Source: Fragum whitleyi | Lineage: Eukaryota > Mollusca > Bivalvia > Cardiida > Cardiidae | Length of the DNA stretch: 64,000 bases | Assembly: GCA_948146395.1 (NCBI GenBank) | Contig: OX411556.1 | Coordinates: forward strand, 31,856,056-31,920,055 | Reading direction: 5' to 3' | Shown: one piece after another, positions 44,219 to 54,118 of the stretch | Numbering within the stretch: position 1 is the stretch's first letter | Layout: the number at the start of each line of letters is the position of its first letter | Notes under the pieces: model-generated | Database searches by the model: none | What the model saw: the letters and a program-made list of their open reading frames with translations, nothing else | Told to the model about the DNA's origin: nothing | Made by a program: the position numbers and the translations under genes

Positions 44219-44535
44219 ATATACGTACTTAGTGTTTTGTATGAAGTAAATATCTAACAAGGTTGGGAAAATTGATAATTGTCGAGGCTCTGCCGATCCA
44301 TTCCCGCAACCGAGTTAGATATTTTTTCCATATAATGCACTCAGTGCGTATCATATTTATCTTCTAACCTCTATTTGCCTTGTTTCCTTCGTTGTTTTTT
44401 CTAAAAGAAATGCAAGTTTCTAAAAATAACCGCATTATGTCATTGTTCTAAAAATAGCCATGTGATATCATAAAAAATATCATGTGGGATGTTATCACAC
44501 GGATATGTGTATAGTAATAAGATAATGTTTTATAT
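44219..44535 (+). mobile_element. Family D hairpin element, copy 2
   Basis: ATACGTACTTAGTGTTTTGT, ATCTAACAAGG, AATTGATAATTGTCGAGGCT, then GAGTTAGATATTTTT and CACTCAGTGCGTATCATATT. The right half of the central stem seen at 3822 has been replaced (GCCGATCCATTCCCGCAACC). The shared tail runs to the ATATCA-TGATAT hairpin near 44463-44486. Confidence 0.75.
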
Positions 44536-44667
44536 ATAAAATCAAGTGAAAATTAATTATAACTTTTAGGTCACTCCTTATTTAAAGATAATTTGATACC
44601 AAAAAAAGAAAATGTTAAGATTTTTCTTATAATCGATAAGATACGATGTATCAGTAATCGATCATGC

Positions 44668-45085
44668 TATAGTTAAGAACATCGTGAAATTGACAAGGGG
44701 AAAGGTTTTGGAATGATTTTGGAACGAAAATGATTTAGTACGATGATATAGCTTTGAGTGTAACCTAAGGGAGGTAATGTAATATCGTTGTTTTTTCATC
44801 CAAACTCGACGGAATTATCGATATTTTCTATATCCTATGATGAAATGTAATGTAGCTTTCTGGTTTTGTGTCTTCACGTTCCAATTATGCGCTAAAAATC
44901 CATACAGACGAATAAAATTGTGGAATAATTCGATGCATTTGAAAAAGATGTTGAACTATTTCGAATTGCTAATTAACGATTTTGGAGCGTTTTGTAAACG
45001 TTGAAGTGTTTTTTTAAATGATTGAATGGATGCGTCAGAACGATTTAGAATGGTTTTGATCAAGGTAAATGTCCTTTTAGAAATT
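44668..45085 (+). mobile_element. Family A MITE with family B element near its right end
   Basis: Left end TATAGTTAAGAACATCGTGA. The hairpin is weak (TTTCATCCAAACTCGACGGA). The long arm runs to GATCAAGGTAAATGTCCTTT and stops at a family B element, without the GTCAATTTCACG end. Confidence 0.8.
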
Positions 45086-45233
45086 GTGACCCGTCACGCG
45101 AAAAGGGACCGGCTGGGAATTCTGTAAAAAATATTTGAAAAAGAGATTAGTTCTAGAAGAGGCCATCCAGAGGTCGCAATCTGAAAATTTCACAGGGAGG
45201 TAGAATGACCCCTTTTCGCGTGAAGGGTCACAA
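45086..45233. mobile_element. Family B element, compact palindromic-ended form
   Basis: TGTGACCCGTCACGCGAAAA at the left and CCCTTTTCGCGTGAAGGGTC, ACA at the right form terminal inverted repeats only 148 bp apart. The middle keeps GGCCATCCAGAGGTCGCAAT from the longer copies. The family therefore probably moves as a TIR element. Confidence 0.8.
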
Positions 45234-45575
45234 ATGTAAAACCGCTCGGTAAAAATCTGGAGCGCTTACAAAATAAGCACACTTACAAATAGACTTTTCA
45301 GAACTAAAGGTAGAAAAGATAAACAGCTATCAAAAGTTGAAATAAACTCAATTATTACTGAATATAGAATTTTCTAGCTTAAGCCGAAAATATAGACAAC
45401 GATCAACCTGATCTTAGTCTTCACCAGTTGATTTTCCGTTTTAAACAGGAAAAGATTTTTTAAACACATAAATCAATACTGACTTTCAATTAGAATCAGT
45501 GCAATTAGTATTCCGATTTTATTGCAACTTTGCCAAGATTTTAATAAAAATATTCGGTGCTATAAGACTTAAGTA
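45234..45575. other. Unannotated AT-rich stretch
   Basis: No repeat or exon is recognised. Confidence 0.5.
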
Positions 45576-45952
45576 TACAGTTAAGATTATCGTGAAATTG
45601 AGATTTGTGAAGCGAGTTTTGGTGAATGTAATATGAGGTAAACCAATAGCCTTAACAAAATTAATATGTATTACCTCCTTTTAATTTAATATGCACACAA
45701 GTTCTATAAATAGCTTCCTATTTCTTCAAGAACCTATCGGACGCTTACAATTTCAATTTTGTCAGTGAAATCGCGATTTTTTTCTATTTGTATTTATTTT
45801 CAATGTTGTTGCTGATGGTATCTTTTTTGTCATTTTTGAGCGTTCTGATCGATTTGAGTCAGTGTTCTGAATGAATGGATGGAGCGCTGAGTGGGCGATT
45901 TAGAATGTTTTTGATTGAGATGAATGTCAATTTCACGATGCAACTAACTGTA
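45576..45952 (+). mobile_element. Family A MITE, short-arm deletion
   Basis: Left end TACAGTTAAGATTATCGTGA jumps straight to GCGAGTTTTGGTGAA. The hairpin has shrunk to GAGGTAAACCAATAGCC.. ATTACCTCC. The long arm is complete and ends TCAATTTCACGATGCAACTA, ACTGTA. Confidence 0.88.
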
Positions 45953-47028
45953 TGTATGAGACCTCCAGTAAGAGAAAACTATCTGAGATAAATCAAGCAA
46001 AGTTTCAATCTAATTCAGACCATTTATTTAGCTATCTTAAACCCAAGGAAAGAATCCATCACGTAGAAATCTGTCAACCATTTGCACGGCTAATTTGATC
46101 TAAATCATGGCAGGGCGGCAATAATAGCATTAAACCCGTACATCTTCGCTAGAATGATTACCGCCGAGCAATTCAAAACATGTAATTACGTTTACAGGAA
46201 GGCGGTTAAATTGATCTTCGAAAATTTCACGAAGACTTAACATTTTTTAGACTTATTTGGGGGGAATCTTTTAAACGAAACCAATATTGCAGCTCACAAA
46301 CTACTATCTTATATATGTATTGTATTGCTGAGACTAAGAATAATTAACTATTTGATTGGAAAATGAATTCGAAATGGAATAAGTACAGAACCAAAAGTAA
46401 CACCATGCAAATGGAGAGTAAATATAAAGACAACCTGATAGATACATTTCCGTAACAATTTAGTTTTCACTAATTTGACATTTGAAAATATTTTACCTTA
46501 TTCATATGAAAATACCGTTTGTCACTCTTATACATGTACCAAAAGAGAATAAATGTTGACATTTAAATTGCGATTGTCATTTCTTTCGTGCCTTTGGTAT
46601 TATTATTTTATTTTATATAACCATTTATATTTACTATAAAAAAGAAAGTCATTTAAATATCCTTTACGTGACAACTGACCATATGTTTTAATGTTGCTGT
46701 TAGAAAAAAATCGACGTAGATGTTTTCTACTTTGTATGGGAAAGATGTGATTTTACTTTTCCTAATTCAAATTACTTTTCAATGTATTTAGTATTTGGGT
46801 TCAGATTTTCAATATTTAGGTTCAAAATGAATGATTATTTTACATAAGGCGATCTTACATAAAGAGTCTCCGTGTTATTGCCTGAAAATCTGATTTAAAA
46901 ATTTGTAACAGCAGAAAATGAGAATAAAAACCAAAAGGACCACTGCAAAGAACTTCTCCAATCGCAGTATTTCGGGAGAACTACATGTAACAAGAAGATA
47001 TCCTAGCTTTGTATTTCACAAGAATGGC
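45953..47028. other. Unannotated stretch with a family O block
   Basis: Only the family O block at 46075-46232 is shared with other parts of the window. The rest is AT-rich without recognised features. Confidence 0.5.
46075..46232 (+). repeat. Family O duplicated block, copy 1
   Basis: CATTTGCACGGCTAATTTGA, CATGGCAGGGCGGCAATAAT, GCATTAAACCCGTA, ACCGCCGAGCAATTCAAAAC, GTAATTACGTTTACAGGAAG match 55708-55872. The level of match is high for non-coding DNA. Confidence 0.7.
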
Positions 47029-47030
47029 GG

Positions 47031-47475
47031 TTTAAACCTCCATGTGCAATGCTAGAATTATCTGGAATGATTTCTCACACATTTCATATGTCCATCTCAC
47101 TTATCATTCACCTATTCGTGCACTTCTAAACCCAAAACAGATTCTTACACATGATCTTTCACAATGTTCACCAAGGTTTCCTTATGAAAATCATTAGGAA
47201 ACCTCGGTTAACACTGTTAAAGTTCCTTTCTTCTGAAACGTTGCGGATCTATTACGGGTCCACTACCTTAATCATCTAAATTGTCGATTGAACATCGTAT
47301 TTACAATGTTATCGCCTTAGGAGCAAAGTAAGAATCTGTATTGGGTTTAGAAGTGCACGAATAGGTGAATGATAAGTGAGATGGACATATGAAATGTGTG
47401 AGAAATTACAGATTTTGTCAGATGATTCTAGAACCATTCCAGACAAGTCTAGCATTGTGGATGGAGGTTTTAAAG
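47031..47475. mobile_element. Large inverted repeat (family J) with a MITE in its loop
   Basis: The left arm at about 47031-47156 (CACATTTCATATGTCCATCT, TCATTCACCTATTCGTGCAC) is inverted at about 47328-47475 (GTGCACGAATAGGTGAATGA, AGATGGACATATGAAATGTG). The right arm carries about 30 extra bases (TTACAGATTTTGTCAGATGA). The loop holds the family I element at 47162-47270. Confidence 0.85.
47162..47270. mobile_element. Family I hairpin MITE, left end missing
   Basis: AAGGTTTCCTTATGAAAATC, ATTAGGAAACCTCGGTTAAC, then GCGGATCTATTACGGGTCCA, CTACCTTA. The right terminal repeat and centre match 61971-62124, but the left terminal repeat is absent. Confidence 0.75.
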
Positions 47476-47504
47476 AATTACTATCTAGATGAATCAAGAT
47501 GAGG

Positions 47505-47865
47505 TACAGTTGCTAATTCACGAAATTTACATTCATTCCGATCAAAAACCATTCTAAATCGCTTACTCAGCCTTCCATTCATTCATTCTGAACACTCACT
47601 CAAGTCATTCAAATACGCCCCCGATCACTAAAAACGATAGGATCAACTGCTGCATTTGAAATAAAAATAGCTACAAAAAAATCCACGATTCACTGACTTT
47701 GTTGAATTGTGTAGGGGTCTGATTTCTTCGTGAAGATATAAAAAGCTACTTATAGGATTTGTATGCATATTCGTTTAAAGAAAGGTACTAAGTATCTCCA
47801 ATTTTGTTCATCGTGAAAAAAAAAATAGCCAAATTGTATTACTTTAATTTGTTTCAGTCCCGATC
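47505..47865 (-). mobile_element. Family A MITE, right-truncated
   Basis: Left end TACAGTTGCTAATTCACGAA, long arm intact, hairpin degraded by an A run (TTTTGTTCATCGTGAAAAAA). Short arm and right end missing after ATTACTTTAATTTG. Confidence 0.8.
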
Positions 47866-47934
47866 AAACTGTAAAATTGTTATGATCGAATAAAACAAAC
47901 TTTAGTTATTAGTTCTAATTGAATTCTTACGTAA

Positions 47935-48620
47935 TGTGCTCACTGATAATGCAGGAATCGTATTACACGAAATAGGAATTCCGACTGGGAACCTTCGGCG
48001 ATTCCACGGAAAAGACTTCGGAAGTAATGAGGGCGCAGATATGAAAGCGCGACATGTCGCGTTTTCTTGTTACATCACAAATTTTACTGAAAATGACGTT
48101 GCGAAAGCTTTGTTGGCTAAAATGTGTTTTAATTGAAGTACCACTGGAAGCCGAATAACCTAAAATGACCCAAAATTACTGCACTTACGTCGAATGCACT
48201 TTTCAGTTTACGGAAAGTTCGAGAGATGTTCCAAATGCTCCTACTTTGCACCACTCGGGAACCTTCAGCGATTCCACGGAAAAGATCCCGGGAGCAATGG
48301 GGACGCAGACATGTTATCGCGTCAAATCGTACGTGGGTTTATGTGACGCCACAAACATAACTAATGATGACGTATCGAAAAAACAAAATCAAAGAATGGA
48401 TAAATTTGGCAAATTATGATATGATTACAAAACGTAATGTTTTACTGCGTTTTGTCATCAAATTACAGTATGCCTAAATGATCTCCACAGACGATTCTTC
48501 AAGCATTTTAATTAACCGAAGTAACCCTAGAAGCCTAATTACCTAAAATACCTGAAAATACTACACTTACGTCCGAGATACTTTCCATTTTACGGGAAAA
48601 TCCGAGCGATGTTCCATATG
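47935..48620 (+). repeat. Overlapping tandem duplication
   Basis: GGGAACCTTCGGCGATTCCA..GGAAAAGA at about 47989 recurs at 48259 (offset about 270). A second block, from AGTACCACTGGAAGCCGAAT to GAGAGATGTTCC at 48138-48234, recurs at about 48519-48616 (offset about 382). The overlapping 66- and 84-codon frames are not conserved between the copies. Confidence 0.75.
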
Positions 48621-49154
48621 GCTTGGCACAGGACATTTACAAAATTATATCAATTCCTACTTTTCGAAGAACAAACATGTATGTTGTATTTTTTGACAAA
48701 ATATCATTTTGTCCTCGGATTTTTTATTACTATGTATTGGCCATCATTTTCAATTCCCTGCCCGAGTCATTGAATATTTTGAAATAATATTCCTTATTTT
48801 AAAGAAAGAGGTTTAAAAAAAACAACATTGCAACAGGCTACATAAGATATTAACTGCTAGCGAACCAACTGTCCTAATTGAATTGGTCTAGAAAGGAAAT
48901 GAGGTACTAATTACATTCCAACAATAAGCTGTTAAATACGATTTTTATCTGTCACTCTAATCAAATTACAAAACGTTTTTTCTTTTTCGTGTAGCGCTGA
49001 GGCTATTTTTTTTCAATATCAACAGGCAATTGTTTTACAGTTCTTGTATCTAAGTCCATAATTTCAGATCAGGAATTGCCTTTACGATATTGTTACATGT
49101 ATTAACAGCTTTTGTATGACTTCTTATTTGTTGCTTTGTTTGTATGTTTGTCTT
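48621..49154. other. Unannotated AT-rich stretch
   Basis: No repeat or exon is recognised. Confidence 0.5.
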
Positions 49155-49564
49155 TACAATTAAGAACATCGTGAAATTGACAAAATGAATCATTTTGGAA
49201 TGTAATTGAATGCGTGTGTGGATTGTTTGAATTGGGTTTTGCGTGAAATTTAAGGGAGGTAAATCAATTCAACTTATTTTGTTCAAGATCGAAAATTAGC
49301 TTTATCTATTACATCCCTTTAATAAAATATACGTAATTTTCTGTTTGTGTTCTTTCATGGACCAACCAGGCACTTTATAATCTAAACCAGTCAATCAAAT
49401 CGTAGAATAATTTGATCGATTTGAAATAGATTTTGATCGTGTTGGCTGATTTTCGAAATGTTTTCCAAAGATTCTAAGGCGTTATTGATCGATTTGAGTA
49501 AGTGTTTGGATTGAATGGAGCGCTGAGTGAATGATTTTGAATGTTTTTGATCGGAATTATTATA
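49155..49564 (+). mobile_element. Family A MITE broken by a family E palindrome
   Basis: Left end TACAATTAAGAACATCGTGA, degraded hairpin (TTTTGTTCAAGATCGAAAAT), long arm up to TTTTTGATCGGAATTATTAT. The expected GTCAATTTCACG end is not found beyond the palindrome. Confidence 0.85.
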
Positions 49565-49719
49565 GGGATGAGTGTCTTTTTCACTGCGTTTATTGGTGTA
49601 TAAAGTGCAATTGCCTTAGCACATGGCAAATAACGCCCGTAGGGCGTTATGATTAAGCCATGTGCTAAGGCAATTGCACTTTATACCCCAATAAACGCAG
49701 TGAAAAAGACACTCGTCCC
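49565..49719. mobile_element. Family E near-perfect palindrome, 155 bp
   Basis: GGGATGAGTGTCTTTTTCAC, TGCGTTTATTGG, TATAAAGTGCAATTGCCTTA and GCACATGGC are followed by TAACGCCCGTAGGGCGTTAT and then the same arm reversed with very few differences. TTATA lies directly outside both ends (49560-49564 and 49720-49724), consistent with a 5-bp target duplication. Confidence 0.9.
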
Positions 49720-50274
49720 TTATAATTGCAATCATCTAGATCGAAGAAACTATTAAAATACTCAGCCAAACATTAAAGCTTCAAGTCTACTTTCTGTGCG
49801 TATAAATTACACGATCTATTTTTAGATCGTGTATTGTTTATCTCGCTATCATAGTGAAATGTCATATAGTAAAACAAATGATACACAAATAAAAGACAAC
49901 ATTAAAATTCGTAGAGGTACTTTTGACAAGTAAGCTTGTTTCTGCCAAGTTAGTCTGTATTTTTGAACGAAAACGGCGTGGTCGGTCTTTGTTGAGAGGG
50001 TTGCTTGAAGGTTTTCGTCGACTCGCTGTTTTCTAAGTTTAGGTCGGCTCAGAATCAGAACTGCATGCTTGTTATCGGAAATTCTTTCGAAAATACATTA
50101 ATTCATAATAGATTGAATAGCAATGCTGCGTTGATGATCGAGAACTAGGTTAATTCGAGTTCCTACAACACAGGACTTGCAGATCGAATTTCGGGGGTTT
50201 CCCGAAAAACCTATTGCATTTTATACAGAAATAAAGTGCAATGGATTTCCCCACGTGATGCGATTTAAACCAAT
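49720..50274. other. Unannotated stretch
   Basis: Contains a small ATCTATTTTTAGAT stem (about 49813-49826). Nothing else is recognised. Confidence 0.45.
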
Positions 50275-50335
50275 CAGAGTTCTTTATTTTATTTGATTGC
50301 AATTATTGTCAAATTCATGATATTTTTCACTGTAT
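50275..50335 (+). mobile_element. Family A fragment, right end only
   Basis: TTGATTGCAATTATTGTCAA, ATTCATGATATTTTTCACTG, TA. Confidence 0.5.
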
Positions 50336-50664
50336 ATAGATAAAAAAAAGCGAGAAGGGTTGTCCCAAATAAATTTTAAGTTAACTGAAATTCTACAATA
50401 GTAATAATAGTCCGATATTGTAATCGTTTTTTGTCGTATCTTCCAACTGCGCTTTGGCGGCGGCTCGGAACGCAAGTACAATTAACCGTCGGTACGGGAA
50501 CAAATACATCGAATGAACAGTTTGAAATGCATCAGGACGTATCATGAAACTGTCCTATGTTGCGTAAACACAAACACTTGCACACTTCGTAAAGGCAGAA
50601 ACGACATTTAATCTATTCGACAAAGATTGCCTCAAAACCGGAGTGCTTGTTGATACTGAAATAG

Positions 50665-50935
50665 TCATCCCGATTAAATCAGTCGGTAGAGCACCGAACT
50701 TCAAAACCCTTGAAGTTCGACCGCGTGGGTTCGATTCCCGGTCTGGCATACTAACAAACTTGTCTATCGGATGAAACTTTAAACCGAGGCCTCGTGAGAC
50801 GGTGCTTTACACCGAGCACGTTAAAGAACTATGACGGATCAGTAGTTGCGTCATGTATCGTTGCTTTATCCCCCGTAACAACTAACCGTCTTCTGGGGCG
50901 TCGCTCATATGGACATGTGCTACGGTAGCGACGAA
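50665..50935 (+). mobile_element. tRNA-derived SINE, second type
   Basis: The head (about 50665-50749) has AGTCGGTAGAGCACCGAACT, CCGCGTGGGTTCGATTCCCG and GTCTGGCA. The 5' half of the acceptor stem does not pair with the 3' half, so it is not a functional tRNA. The body contains GGTGCTTTACACCGAGCACG and TTAAAGAAC, a motif I associate with bivalve SINEs. The right end is uncertain. Confidence 0.65.
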
Positions 50936-51412
50936 AAATTAACGAAAACACACACTCATACTGAAATAATACGACACTGTCATCTTCCGTAATCGTTGTT
51001 ATTAGGTATTTGAATATCCTTTTATCATTCGGGATCTCTAATTTCAACCCTATTTTTTCTGCTACAAACAAAGCGTTGACAGAAAATATAAGCTAAAATC
51101 AGACTGCAGGGTTGTGCAGTCTGGTTTTTAGCATATATTTCCTGCATTAAAGGTAATTTTAGATTCAAAAACCTGAGACAAACTTGTTGAAACGTCTCTA
51201 AGGTTAAACAGCCAATGGGTTTGTTCATGCACGATCCCTGTGAGATGAATTGGTGGATTTACTGGAGGACTGAATTTTTTGTCAAGACCTATTTTCTGTC
51301 AAACTTCATTGAAAAATTGCTTTAAGAATTTCACGAATTAATTGACTGGCATAAATTCTGTTGGGTCTGATTGGTCCGTAAATGCACAAACTGAACGAAA
51401 GTAACGATATTA
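50936..51412. other. Unannotated stretch with a possible family A remnant
   Basis: 51345-51400 (GGCATAAATTCTGTTGGGTC, TGATTGGTCCGTAAATGCAC) loosely resembles the long-arm middle of diverged A copies at 22590 and 34780. Short AT-rich frames are not supported. An imperfect stem (TATAAGCTAAAATCAGACTG and CAGTCTGGTTTTTAGCATAT) lies at about 51087-51138. Confidence 0.4.
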
Positions 51413-51854
51413 TACAGTTAATTACATCGTGAAATTGACATTAAACTCAATCATAACAATTCTAAATCGATCACTCAGCACTCCATTCATTCATTACAGA
51501 CACTCACTCAAACCATTAAAAAACGCTCCAAACTCACTGAAAAACATATAACAACAACTTCGTTCAAAATAATAATAGCTAGGAAAAATATCGGGATTGC
51601 ACTTATTTAATTGAAATTGTAAGCGTCTGATAGGTTCTTAAAGAAATAGGTAGCTATCGCATGAACTTGTAAGGATATTTTATTAAAGGGAGGTAATCAA
51701 TATTGCTAATTTTGTTCATCCTGAACAAAATTTGCAATACTGGATTACCTCCCATTAAATTCACTCAAAAGTCGCTCCACACACTCATTCACTTTCATTC
51801 CTAAACCATTCTATAATCATTCACCTTGTCAATTTCACGATGTTTTTAACTGTA
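51413..51854 (-). mobile_element. Family A MITE, full length, well preserved
   Basis: TACAGTTAATTACATCGTGA to CACGATGTTTTTAACTGTA. Hairpin at about 51687-51750 with core TTTTGTTCATCCTGAACAAAA. One of the best copies for a consensus, and very like 53678-54118. Confidence 0.93.
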
Positions 51855-52189
51855 TACTACCCCTCCCCTTCAATACGTTCTTAAACGGGTTCATTAATTT
51901 TGTAAATTTCATTCAGAAAGCGTTCCGAAATCAACGTGGATTGTCAAAGTAACTTCAATTTTAAAATTCTTCGACAAAAATTATGGTTTTTAATTCATTA
52001 TCCTAATGAGTGACTTTGTTTAACGAACCAAGGGCCCGTTTTATCAAGCATCGTTCGACCGATTTGGACGGACATTTATTATGCGCGATACGTCGATAAA
52101 ACTAGCCCTAGATTTTTTCAAATTAAAAAATAAGAAAAAGAACAACTTGCGAAAAAAATCGTGAGAATCACTGGAGGATGGAAATGTGT
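51855..52189. other. Unannotated stretch
   Basis: No repeat or exon is recognised. Confidence 0.45.
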
Positions 52190-52346
52190 TGTCTAGACCT
52201 ATTTTCTGCTAAAACCGGTTAAAACACCCTGGAGTAATAAGACGTAATGACAACGTTAGATTAAAAGCCTTTGTAAACACAAAATACTTGATCCTTGGTC
52301 ATTATGCTCAGACATGTTCTTTTGTCTGTGAAATAAGTCCTGTTGT
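52190..52346 (+). repeat. Family P duplicated block, copy 2
   Basis: GTCTAGACCTATTTTCTGC, AAGACGTAATGACAACG, ACACAAAATACTTGATCCTT, GGTCATTATGCTCAGACATG, TCTGTGAAATAAGTCCTG. Counterpart of 40376-40532. Both lie downstream of a minus-oriented A copy. Confidence 0.6.
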
Positions 52347-52997
52347 CTCATCACAAAATAAACAAAGAAAATTATAGTAAGTTATAAGAGTTGGTGTCTA
52401 ACTATATTTCGAATCTCAACTAAAATTGTTGTCAATAATTACGTTTAACACTCACACAAATAAAACAATCTTAAAAGAAACGACAAAGCATCATGACCGT
52501 CTTAAAAAAAATATGTATGTTCTAAATATTGTCAAATGTTATATGTCGACAGATTTATAGAACATGTCATTTGCTTCCCACAAATGAGAGAACGATAAGT
52601 AGTATGATAAGTAGGTCCCCTAAGAAGGATAAAATGTTGTGGGAAACGACAAAAAAGATTGGTATGTACATCAGCAGCGATGACATAGCTGATAATCGTT
52701 GAAAATGGCGATAAATAAAATAAAACAAAAAAGTAGGCCTTATGTTTCACACTTGTCCACTGACCAACATGCGTATTTACCAATAGTCAACCAGTAAATC
52801 AATCGTAAACGAAATACTTAAACGGTCATTAAAATTCACAAAAATGTACCGTTTTAAAATTGGTTTTGAAATATAACTGATGAATACTTATCTGCCACAG
52901 ATGATATGGTTTTCGTTTTGTTTTTGCCGTTCGCAAAACCATTTTCTTCATTATTATCAAAGCATGCATGCCGTGGTGTATTCTGCGTAATAAATGA
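52347..52997. other. Unannotated AT-rich stretch
   Basis: Contains only unsupported short frames. Confidence 0.5.
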
Positions 52998-53356
52998 ACT
53001 GGCAGGGCGGGGCTTAACCGTGACGTAATTTGGTGAGTTTACTTTTTAATAGATAGGGTTCTTTCGAATTTTAGTCAGTAATCATCGTTAACGCGTGCTT
53101 ATAACTGTATCCTTAAACCTAAAGGATTCACGTGCTTTGAGAGAGTGAACACATTTCATCGGTTGGTTACCAAAGCCTCGTAACTTCAGCTTGATTAAGC
53201 TGAAGTTACGATGATTTGGTTACCAATCTACTATTTAAGGTCTCGAGTTATTTATGTCGAGTCTCTTTAGAAGCAGGTTATTTTAGATTAACGCTGATTT
53301 CCCTTAAACTTAAGTGCAACGACCCGTTACATAGGCTCCGCCCTGCCAGGGCATTA
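52998..53356. mobile_element. Possible TIR element with central hairpin
   Basis: CTGGCAGGGCGGGGC at the left edge and GCTCCGCCCTGCCAGG at the right form inverted ends of about 15 bp, about 350 bp apart. The family M hairpin at 53159-53228 lies near the middle. The rest of the arms does not pair. Confidence 0.5.
53159..53228. repeat. Family M hairpin, copy 4, best preserved
   Basis: CGTAACTTCAGCTTGATTAA, GCTGAAGTTACG forms a 13-bp perfect stem around GATT, extended imperfectly by GGTTGGTTACCAAAGCCT and ATGATTTGGTTACCAATC. Confidence 0.8.
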
Positions 53357-53375
53357 ATCATGGATAATAACACAG

Positions 53376-53487
53376 TCGCACTTATTAGTGGTATATCTAT
53401 TTGTTGGAGAAACATTTTGATAGATCTCCGGAGACCCAGAAATATGTATTTTGTACTTTCTTTTTATCTGAATACACCTGTCTATAA
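53376..53487 (+). repeat. Family Q dispersed repeat, copy 3
   Basis: GATAGATCTCCGGAGACCCA, GAAATATGTATTTTGTACTT, TTTATCTGAATACACCTGTC. It bridges the other two copies. Confidence 0.6.
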
Positions 53488-53677
53488 TGGTCTTCGAAAT
53501 CTTTTCATCGGTCTGTACTGGCAACAAAATGAAAACATATAGTTTATTTTCAGATTTATTGATACAAATGTACATTTGTAATATAAGCATGTGCGTGCCA
53601 TTTCCAACAATTTCACACGTGTATGAGGTAATAACGTAAAGCATCGTAGACATCAGAAGAAGTATTAAGTCCATATC

Positions 53678-54118
53678 TACAGTTAATTACAACGTGAAAT
53701 TGACATTCAACTCAATCAAAACCATTCTACATCGCTCACTCAGCGCTCCATTCATTCATTCCAAACACTCACTCAAATCGATCAAAAACGCTCCAAACTC
53801 ACCGAAAAACATATAACAACAGCTTCGTTCAAAATAAAAATAGCTGGGAAAAAATCGGGATTTCACTTATCTAATTGAAATCGTAAGCGTCTGACAGGTT
53901 CTTTAAGAAAATGGGAGCTATATAAAGAACTTGTATGCATATTTTATTGAAGGGAGGTAATCAATATTTCTAATTTTGTTCATCCTAAACAAAATTTGCA
54001 ATACTGGATTACCTCCCATTAAATTCACTCAAAACTCGCTCCACACTCTCATTCAATTTCATTCCTAAATCATTCCATTATCATTGATCTTGTCATTTAT
54101 ACGATGTTGTTAACTGTA
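53678..54118 (-). mobile_element. Family A MITE, full length, well preserved
   Basis: TACAGTTAATTACAACGTGA to TATACGATGTTGTTAACTGTA-type end. Hairpin core TTTTGTTCATCCTAAACAAAA. Shares CATATAACAACA and TCGGGATTT.CACTTAT variants with 51413-51854, so the two are close relatives. Confidence 0.93.
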
